From Streptomyces sp. ISL-10 (lineage in GTDB: Bacteria; Actinomycetota; Actinomycetes; Streptomycetales; Streptomycetaceae), in NCBI RefSeq assembly GCF_018614575.1, contig NZ_JAGGOJ010000025.1, positions 1 to 64,000 of the forward strand: a stretch of 64,000 nt of DNA, given 5' to 3'. The position numbers and the translations under genes were made by a program. The notes beneath the pieces are model-generated. The model worked only from the letters and a program-made list of their open reading frames with translations, did not search any database and had not been told where the DNA came from. This document shows positions 8,437-14,203 of the stretch, in pieces. The stretch's first letter is position 1. The number at the start of each line of letters is the position of its first letter.

Positions 8437-8560
8437 GCGTACGCTCCCCAGGTCGGCCGTGCGTGCCCCAGGCCGGGCCGTGCGTTCGACAGGTGGGGTC
8501 CGATGGGCGTACACCAGAAGCACAAGGGTCCTTCGGCAGCCGAAAAAGGGGTGACCCGCC

Positions 8561-9424
8561 GTGAGCGCCGGGATTGTGCATGTCGACCCCGCCAACGCCG
8601 AGCAGGCCCGCGCCTGGGACGGCGACGAAGGCGCGTACTGGGCGGAGCACGCCGAGAGCTTCGACCGAGCCCTGCACGCCTATCAGCGGCCCTTCCTGGA
8701 CGCCGCCGCCCTCCAGCGCGGTGAGCGCGTGCTGGACATCGGCTGCGGCAACGGCGTCACCTCCCGCGCCGCCGCCCGGCTCACCGTCGGCAGCCCCGTC
8801 CTCGGCGTCGACCTGTCCGGGCCCATGCTGCGTGTGGCCCGGCGGGAGACCGAGCGGGAAGGGCTCGACAGCGTCCGCTACGAGCAGGCGGACGCGCAGA
8901 CGCACCCGTTCCCCGAGGCGTTCTTCGACGTGGCTATCAGCCGCGCCGGCTCCATGTTCTTCGCCGACCCGGTGGCCGCGTTCCGCAACATCGCCCGTGC
9001 GCTGCGGCCCGGCGGCCGGCTGGTGCTCCTGGTGTGGCAGGACCTGGCCCGCAACGAGTGGTTCCGCTCGGTCTCGGCCCTGCTGGCGGCGGGGCGCGAG
9101 CTGCCCACCCAGCAGCCGGACGAGCCCGGCCCCTTCTCCATGGCCGACCCCGATGTCGTACGGCAGCGGCTGACCGCCGCCGGGTTCGGCGCGCCGCAGC
9201 TGACCGGCCTGGAGCGCCCGATGCGCCTCGGCCGGAACGCCGAGGAGGCGTACCGCTTCGTGTCAGGGATGGTCTGGCTGTTCGAAGACCTCGACCCTGC
9301 CGGACGGGCACGCGTCCTGGACGCCCTGCGCGCGGACATCGAGGCGCATCTGACCGAGGAGGGGGTCCTGTACGGCTCGGCCGCCTGGATCGTCACCGCC
9401 GTACGCCCGAGCACTCCCCCGTAG
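8561..9424 (+). CDS. Class I SAM-dependent methyltransferase
   Basis: A 287-residue methyltransferase of the UbiE/Methyltransf_11 kind. SAM motif I is VLDIGCGNGVTSRAA at about 57-71; the acidic residue after strand 2 is in LGVDLSGPML; motif post-III is LRPGGRLVLLVWQD. It has its own GTG start with AAGGGG about 10 nt upstream, between the hemD terminator and hemB, so it is probably transcribed separately. Nothing in the sequence points to a particular substrate; its position among haem genes may be incidental. Confidence 0.85.
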   Translation: MSAGIVHVDPANAEQARAWDGDEGAYWAEHAESFDRALHAYQRPFLDAAALQRGERVLDIGCGNGVTSRAAARLTVGSPVLGVDLSGPMLRVARRETEREGLDSVRYEQADAQTHPFPEAFFDVAISRAGSMFFADPVAAFRNIARALRPGGRLVLLVWQDLARNEWFRSVSALLAAGRELPTQQPDEPGPFSMADPDVVRQRLTAAGFGAPQLTGLERPMRLGRNAEEAYRFVSGMVWLFEDLDPAGRARVLDALRADIEAHLTEEGVLYGSAAWIVTAVRPSTPP

Positions 9425-9553
9425 CCCTTCGGGCACGGTAGGGGGCCACGCCGCAGCACTCCGGCGCCTTGTGATGCTTCACCCTCGGCCCCGCGAGCCT
9501 GGGGGAGGCCCCATGCGCCAGACGGCCACGGGCCTGTCCGGCGTGATCCGCTC

Positions 9554-9582
9554 GGCACCCCGGCACCCCGGCACCCCGGCAC
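9554..9582. repeat. 8-bp tandem repeat before hemB
   Basis: GGCACCCC occurs 3.6 times in perfect tandem in the hemB upstream region. The rest of 9425-9636 is GC-rich and shows no gene. Confidence 0.8.
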
Positions 9583-9645
9583 GCGCTTCCCGCGCCGACG
9601 CGGTGTCGGTAATCGCACGGTCCGGCCGGGCGTAGCGTGGCACGT

Positions 9646-10647
9646 ATGACTGCGTACGGATCCTTCCCCGGTGCCCGCCCCCGGCGGCTCCGGACCACTC
9701 CCGCCATGCGGCGCATGGTCGCCGAGACCCGCCTGCACCCGGCCGACCTGATCCTGCCCGCTTTCGTGCGGGAGGGCATCAGCGAGCCCGTCCCGATCCA
9801 GGCCATGCCCGGCGTCGTCCAGCACACCCGCGACACCCTGCGGAAGGCCGCAGTGGAGGCACGGGAGGCCGGGGTCGCGGGGATCATGCTCTTCGGCGTG
9901 CCCGAGGACGCCAAGAAGGACGCTCTGGGAACGGCGGGCACGGACCCGGACGGCATTCTCCAGGTCGCCATCCGCGACGTCCGCGCCGAGGTCGGCGACG
10001 AGCTCGTGATCATGTCCGACCTGTGTCTGGACGAGTACACCGACCACGGCCACTGCGGGGTCCTGGCCGAGGACGGCCGTGTCGACAATGACGCCACGCT
10101 GGAACGTTACGCCGAGATGGCCCAGGTCCAGGCCGACGCGGGCGTCCATGTCGTCGGCCCCAGCGGCATGATGGACGGCCAGATCGGCGTGATCCGCGAC
10201 GCGCTCGACACCATCGGCAAGGAGGACGTGTCGATCCTCGCGTACACCGCGAAGTACTCCTCCGCCTTCTACGGCCCCTTCCGCGAGGCCGTCGGCTCCT
10301 CACTCCAGGGTGACCGCAAGACCTACCAGCAGGACTCGGCCAACGTCCGCGAGTCGCTGCGCGAGCTGGCCCTCGACCTGGAGGAGGGCGCGGACATGGT
10401 CATGGTCAAGCCCGCCGGGCCCTACCTGGACATCCTCGCCAAGGTCGCGGAGTCGGTGGCCGTGCCGGTCGCGGCGTACCAGATCAGCGGCGAGTACGCG
10501 ATGGTCGAGGCCGCGGCCGAGAAGGGCTGGATCGACAGGGAGAAGGCCATCGCCGAGAGCCTGCTCGGCATCAAGCGGGCGGGCGCGAGCATGATCCTGA
10601 CGTACTGGGCGACGGAGGTCGCGCAGGGTCTCGGCGCAGGTCGCTAG
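9646..10647 (+). CDS. hemB: Delta-aminolevulinic acid dehydratase (porphobilinogen synthase)
   Basis: Condenses two 5-aminolevulinate molecules to porphobilinogen; 333 residues. The metal-site region reads DLCLDEYTDHGHCG, with Asp where zinc enzymes have the second Cys, a mixed metal-site type. Schiff-base lysines lie in AYTAKYSSAFYGPF and MVMVKPAGPYLD. I chose the ATG at 9646 over the GTG at 9637: homologues begin M-x-x-YGSFPGARPRR, and TAGCGT (9633-9638) ends 7 nt before it, suggesting a leaderless mRNA. It is outside the Rex-controlled operon, and no Rex site is seen before it. A strong terminator follows. Confidence 0.95.
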   Translation: MTAYGSFPGARPRRLRTTPAMRRMVAETRLHPADLILPAFVREGISEPVPIQAMPGVVQHTRDTLRKAAVEAREAGVAGIMLFGVPEDAKKDALGTAGTDPDGILQVAIRDVRAEVGDELVIMSDLCLDEYTDHGHCGVLAEDGRVDNDATLERYAEMAQVQADAGVHVVGPSGMMDGQIGVIRDALDTIGKEDVSILAYTAKYSSAFYGPFREAVGSSLQGDRKTYQQDSANVRESLRELALDLEEGADMVMVKPAGPYLDILAKVAESVAVPVAAYQISGEYAMVEAAAEKGWIDREKAIAESLLGIKRAGASMILTYWATEVAQGLGAGR

Positions 10648-10661
10648 ACCAAGGACTCCTC

Positions 10662-10695
10662 GACGGCCCGGTGCGCGCCTGCGCACCGGGCCGTC
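10662..10695. terminator. Bidirectional terminator between hemB and a tetR gene
   Basis: A perfect 15-bp GC-rich stem (10662-10676 with 10681-10695) with a 4-nt loop lies between two convergent genes and can serve both. Confidence 0.85.
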
Positions 10696-10731
10696 CGCCG
10701 TGTGCGTCGACGGCGACACGGTGCCGGCCGG

Positions 10732-11403
10732 TCAGGCCACCGCGTAGTCGGCGAGGGCCGGTTCGAGCAGATCGAAGGCGCGGGCGGCCTCGTCCCCGAC
10801 GGTCCGCGCGATGTCGTCGCCTGAGTGCCCCGCGAGGGTGAGCTCCTGGATGCGCCCGAACAGAACCCGGTGCGCCGCGCCCAGCAGCGCCGCCGCCGTA
10901 CGGGGCGTGATGTCGTCGGCGGACGTGCCCGTGGCCCGGGCGAGGGCGTGGGCAAGGGCTTCCTCGCGCCGGTCGTGCAGACCGCGCAGGCAGGCCGACA
11001 GGGTCGGGCTGTCGTCGATCATGCGTGAGAAGTCCGGGCCCGCGAATCCGGCGACCGGGTCCTGGGCCGCGACGGCGGCCTCGAACGCGCGGCGCAGCGC
11101 CGCGAGGGCCGATTCGCCGGAGGAGCGGGAGGCGACGGTGTCCGCCAGGCTCGCGACGAACGCCTCCTGATGGTCCAGTGCCATGTCCTCCTTGCGCGGG
11201 AAGTAGTTGGTCACCGTCTTCTTCGCCACGCGCGCCGCGTCGGCGATCTCCGCGAGGGTCGTCCGCTCGAAGCCCTGGACCATGAACAGCCTGGTCGCGT
11301 GGTCGGAGATCAGCTGCCGTGTCTCGCGCTTCTTGGACTCTCGTAGACCCCCCGGCGCGTCATGCGCCGGCGTGCTCGTCGTCATGCCCGTGTCGTTGCT
11401 CAT
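10732..11403 (-). CDS. TetR-family repressor
   Basis: A 223-residue TetR-type regulator. The N-terminal DNA-binding domain at about 25-75 has the recognition helix region TLAEIADAARVAKKTVTNYF. The C-terminal ligand domain is alanine-rich with no recognisable ligand signature. It is divergent from the VOC/DUF1772 pair and most likely controls them and itself through the shared intergenic region. TAAGAT (11415-11410) lies 6 nt before the ATG, so its own message is probably leaderless. Confidence 0.88.
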   Translation of the reverse strand: MSNDTGMTTSTPAHDAPGGLRESKKRETRQLISDHATRLFMVQGFERTTLAEIADAARVAKKTVTNYFPRKEDMALDHQEAFVASLADTVASRSSGESALAALRRAFEAAVAAQDPVAGFAGPDFSRMIDDSPTLSACLRGLHDRREEALAHALARATGTSADDITPRTAAALLGAAHRVLFGRIQELTLAGHSGDDIARTVGDEAARAFDLLEPALADYAVA

Positions 11404-11434
11404 GAGGGAATCTTACATCCGTAGCAATTTTATG

Positions 11435-11464
11435 TTGACACCCTCACTTCTCTCGGTCTAAGTT
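11435..11464 (+). promoter_or_regulatory. Promoter of the VOC/DUF1772 unit
   Basis: A consensus TTGACA (11435-11440) is followed after 18 bp by TAAGTT (11459-11464). TTGACA read on the other strand (TGTCAA) sits at -35 distance for the divergent tetR, so the two promoters back onto each other. Confidence 0.6.
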
Positions 11465-11481
11465 TACGCCCAATGTAAGTT
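11460..11481. promoter_or_regulatory. Candidate TetR operator
   Basis: An imperfect dyad, AAGTTTAC then CCCAAT then GTAAGTT, overlaps the -10 element. The half-site CTTACAT occurs again at 11412-11418 next to the tetR start. Position and symmetry suit binding by the adjacent TetR protein; not proven. Confidence 0.45.
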
Positions 11482-11500
11482 TCACCGAGAGGAACAACGC

Positions 11501-11665
11501 ATGCAGCGACTCGATCTCGCCAAGCTCCTCGCCGACCAGGCGTCGGGCAACCAGGCCGCCCGTGGTCGGCAGCAAGGCGGTCGACAGCCCGCACAGCTCC
11601 ACCCCGTCCGCTTCCAGGACAACCACCGCCGCGCACGGAACCTCCCGCGCCGCAGCTCCTACTGA
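11501..11665 (+). CDS. Short leader-position ORF, 54 codons
   Basis: ATG with a good ribosome site (GAGAGGAAC, 11487-11495) opens a 54-codon frame directly downstream of the TTGACA promoter and ahead of the VOC gene. The first 20 residues (MQRLDLAKLLADQASGNQAA) look like an ordinary protein N-terminus. The rest is Arg/Gln-rich and resembles out-of-frame sequence, so this may be the start of a gene broken by an indel or deletion. I do not recognise a family. Confidence 0.35.
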   Translation: MQRLDLAKLLADQASGNQAARGRQQGGRQPAQLHPVRFQDNHRRARNLPRRSSY

Positions 11666-11724
11666 CCGACCCGACCGCCACCATGGCGCGCCGGCCCCCT
11701 CAACCCCCGGAAAAGGAACACACC

Positions 11725-12132
11725 TTGCAGATCACCGCCTCCACCGTCTCGCTCACCGTCGACGACGTGGCCGCTTCCCAGGCCTTCTTCACCACCCACC
11801 TCGGCTACCAGGAGCAGGCCGCCGCCGACGGCTTCGCCTCCCTCACCCGGGCCGACGCCGCAGTCGACATCGTTCTGCTGCGGCGCGGCATCGAGGTCCT
11901 GCCCGCGGAGCAGCGCGACCAGCACGCCGGCGGACTGATCCTCGCCTTCACCCTCACGGGGCTGGAGGCCGAGGAGAAGCGGCTGCGCGCCGAAGGCGTC
12001 GAGATCACCATGCCGCTGCGCGAGGAGCCGTGGGGCGAGCGGCTCTTCCAGATCACCGACCCCAACGGAGTGATCGTCCAGTTCGTCGAATGGGTCACGC
12101 CCGCCGCCGACAGCGCAGAGGAGAGCGCATGA
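11725..12132 (+). CDS. VOC (glyoxalase/bleomycin-resistance fold) protein
   Basis: A 135-residue vicinal-oxygen-chelate protein. The fold starts at TVSLTVDDVAASQAFFTTHL and ends with FQITDPNGVIVQFVEWV, which carries the second half's metal-ligand Glu. The start chosen is TTG at 11725, with AAAAGGAAC 5-6 nt upstream; an ATG at 11683 in frame would add 14 Pro-rich residues with no fold. Its end overlaps the next gene's ATG (ATGA). The family covers dioxygenases, glyoxalases and antibiotic-binding proteins; the true role is not evident. Probably repressed by the divergent TetR. Confidence 0.8.
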   Translation: MQITASTVSLTVDDVAASQAFFTTHLGYQEQAAADGFASLTRADAAVDIVLLRRGIEVLPAEQRDQHAGGLILAFTLTGLEAEEKRLRAEGVEITMPLREEPWGERLFQITDPNGVIVQFVEWVTPAADSAEESA

Positions 12133-12641
12133 GAACACTGAGCACCGCGGCCCTCGTGGCCTCCACCGTGGCGACCGGGCTGATGGCCGGTCTGTTCGCC
12201 GCCTTCGCCTACGCCGTCATGCCGGGCCTCGCCCGCGCCGGGGACCAGGCGTTCGTCCAGGCCATGCAGCACATCAACCGCGCCATCATCAACGGCTGGT
12301 TCCTGGTGCCCTTCCTGCTGCCGCTGCCCCTTCTCGTCCTCGCGGCGGTCCGGCCGGGGGACGGGCCCGGCGGCACGGCCCGCTGGTGGATCGTCGCCGC
12401 GCTCGTCCTGTACGTGGTGGCGTTCCTGGTGACCGGCACCCAGAACGTGCCGCTCAACGAGGCGCTCGACAAGGTGTCCCTCGCGGGCGATCCCGCTCAG
12501 CTCGAAGCCGCTCGGGCCGCCTTCGAGGACAAGTGGGTCACCTGGAACACCGTCCGGGCCGTCCTGCACACCGCGGCCTTCGGCTGCCTCGCGTGGGCCC
12601 TGTACGTCCAGGGCGCGCAGGGCCTCAGCGCAGGTCGCTGA
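12129..12641 (+). CDS. DUF1772 (anthrone-oxygenase-like) membrane protein
   Basis: A 170-residue protein with four predicted membrane helices: near the N-terminus (LSTAALVASTVATGLMAG), at WFLVPFLLPLPLLVLAAV, at WWIVAALVLYVVAFLVTG, and near the C-terminus. The sequence fits DUF1772, whose named members are anthrone oxygenases, though most are uncharacterised. It is translationally coupled to the VOC gene, so both probably act on the same compound and answer to the divergent TetR. The last 17 bp overlap the convergent DUF397 gene. Confidence 0.8.
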   Translation: MRTLSTAALVASTVATGLMAGLFAAFAYAVMPGLARAGDQAFVQAMQHINRAIINGWFLVPFLLPLPLLVLAAVRPGDGPGGTARWWIVAALVLYVVAFLVTGTQNVPLNEALDKVSLAGDPAQLEAARAAFEDKWVTWNTVRAVLHTAAFGCLAWALYVQGAQGLSAGR

Positions 12642-12861
12642 CGAAGGCCGTCCAGGCGGCCGGTGCGAGGCTGAGCACCGGGCCGCCGGGGTTCTTGGAG
12701 TCGCGGACGTGGATGGTGGCGGGGTGGGTGGCGACCTCGACGCACTGTCCGCCTTCGTCGCCGCTGTGCGTCGACTTGCGCCAGTGGTACGCCACTTCGA
12801 GGCAGGCGCCGCCTTGTTCGCTGCTGTAGCTGGACTTGAACCACTCAAGTGCGGTGCTCAT
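12625..12861 (-). CDS. DUF397 protein with duplicated motif
   Basis: A 78-residue DUF397 protein. The family motif, W-x-K-S-S/T-x-S-x-x-x-GG-x-C-V/L-E-V-A, occurs twice: WFKSSYSSEQGGACLEVA at 7-24 and WRKSTHSGDEGGQCVEVA at 27-44, followed by the usual VRDSKNPGGPVL. Most family members have one full copy. The ATG overlaps the stop of the upstream WhiJ-like regulator (ATGA), the standard pairing in Streptomyces, where the DUF397 partner is thought to modulate the regulator. Confidence 0.88.
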   Translation of the reverse strand: MSTALEWFKSSYSSEQGGACLEVAYHWRKSTHSGDEGGQCVEVATHPATIHVRDSKNPGGPVLSLAPAAWTAFVSDLR

Positions 12862-13682
12862 CGGTCTCCTAGCAGGCGCTCCAACAGGCCCTTTGTCTCT
12901 TCGGCGTTGAGGGCCTGCGTCCGCAGCATCGCATATTTGCGGGCCAAGATGCTGACCTCATCCGGGGAGGAGATCATTTGGCTGCCGCGTTGCCCCTCTG
13001 CGTAGGCGAGATGCTGGTGATCGGGAGTTTCCAACAGGATGAACGGGCCTGACAGGCCGGCATGTGACTCGCGGCCGAGCGGCATCACCTGAAGCGTGAT
13101 GCCTGGAAGGTCGGTGCAGGTGAGCAGATGCTCCAGCATCTCCTGCCGCACCGCGTCCCCGCCGAGACGGTCGATGAGTACTGCTTCGGAGACTACGAAG
13201 CTGATGGTTGGCGGTACGGGACGGCGAAAGATGTCCTGCCGCGCCAAGCGCCGGATGATGAGCTGTTCCATCTCGTCCTCATTGAGGGCCGGAACGTCTG
13301 TGCGGAACACGGCCCGCGCGTAGCGGTCCGTCTGTAAGAGACCTGGCAGCACCTGATTCTCGTACCAGGACAGCGCGATGGCCTCCCGTTCCAGGTCCAT
13401 GTACTCCTCCGCCCACGCCGGGATCAGGTCCACCTCCGGCATGTGCTCCACCGCGACCGACAGCGCGCCCTTCGTGTCGAGGCGGTCGTCGAATCTCTGC
13501 GCGAGGTCCGGCTTCAGCGGGCGGCGGCCCTGTTCGATCGAGGCGACCGTCTCCTCCGCGAGGTTGAACTCCGTCGCGAGTTCGCGTTGGGTGAGGCCCG
13601 CAGCCTCGCGGAAGCGGGCGAGCTGGCGGCCGACCAGTCGCATCGCCGAGGCGTTCTTCCGGTGGCGTCTCCTGGGGTGCAT
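12858..13682 (-). CDS. WhiJ-like XRE regulator (DUF5753) with a TTA codon
   Basis: A 274-residue DNA-binding protein. The helix-turn-helix at about 16-60 contains LTQRELATEFNLAEETVAS. The remaining ~190 residues are the DUF5753-type domain (YENQVLPGLLQTDRYARAVF; SEAVLIDRLGG; HAGLSGPFILLE). The ATG at 13682 is preferred to an upstream GTG-type frame because the HTH domain starts soon after it. Residue 116 is encoded by TTA (complement of 13335-13337), so translation should need the bldA tRNA. It is coupled to the DUF397 gene and divergent from an RsbW-like ATPase gene: the WhiJ/DUF397/ATPase trio that is reiterated many times in Streptomyces genomes. Confidence 0.9.
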   Translation of the reverse strand: MHPRRRHRKNASAMRLVGRQLARFREAAGLTQRELATEFNLAEETVASIEQGRRPLKPDLAQRFDDRLDTKGALSVAVEHMPEVDLIPAWAEEYMDLEREAIALSWYENQVLPGLLQTDRYARAVFRTDVPALNEDEMEQLIIRRLARQDIFRRPVPPTISFVVSEAVLIDRLGGDAVRQEMLEHLLTCTDLPGITLQVMPLGRESHAGLSGPFILLETPDHQHLAYAEGQRGSQMISSPDEVSILARKYAMLRTQALNAEETKGLLERLLGDR

Positions 13683-13795
13683 GTCTGACCAACTCCCCGG
13701 ACGGGTCCGTACGTTACGCCTTCGGCACCCGTACAAATGAAACGTACGGGTCCACGGCGTGCTGCCGAACCGTCACTGCGCGCAACGCTCCCGTC

Positions 13796-14197
13796 GTGGA
13801 CAAGACGATGCAACACGAGGACCTGCGCGAGCTGTTCTGCCGCCGCGAGCGTCGATCCGTCGCTAGGGCACGGGAGTTCGTACGTGAGGCACTGGGCGCG
13901 TGGGGGTGGAGCGCACGGGCCGACGACATCACGCTGTGCGTGAGCGAGCTCGCGACGAACGCGCTGGTGCACGGCGTACCGCCGGGGCGTGGATATCTGC
14001 TGAGGCTGTGGCTGTACGGGCAAGGGTCCGCGCTCCGGGTCGAGGTGCACGACAGCGGCGACGGGCGGCCCTGCGTCCGCGCCCCGGCCGGTGAGTCGGG
14101 GCGCGGACTGCTGCTGGTGGACGCGCTGGCCGACACCTGGGGTGTCGGCCGGCGCGACCCCGGCAAGGTGGTGTGGTGCGAGTTCACCCTGCCGTGA
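13796..14197 (+). CDS. RsbW-like HATPase_c ATP-binding protein
   Basis: A 133-residue GHKL-fold protein of the anti-sigma/serine-kinase type. The N box is ELATNALVHG near residue 52. The G1 region is VHDSGDGRPCV and the G2 region GRGLLLVDALADTWGV. The start is GTG at 13796; an ATG four codons later is possible. It is divergent from the WhiJ-like regulator and probably part of the same regulatory trio. Whether it controls a sigma factor is unknown for this class. Confidence 0.87.
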   Translation: MDKTMQHEDLRELFCRRERRSVARAREFVREALGAWGWSARADDITLCVSELATNALVHGVPPGRGYLLRLWLYGQGSALRVEVHDSGDGRPCVRAPAGESGRGLLLVDALADTWGVGRRDPGKVVWCEFTLP

Positions 14198-14203
14198 CGG
14201 GGG

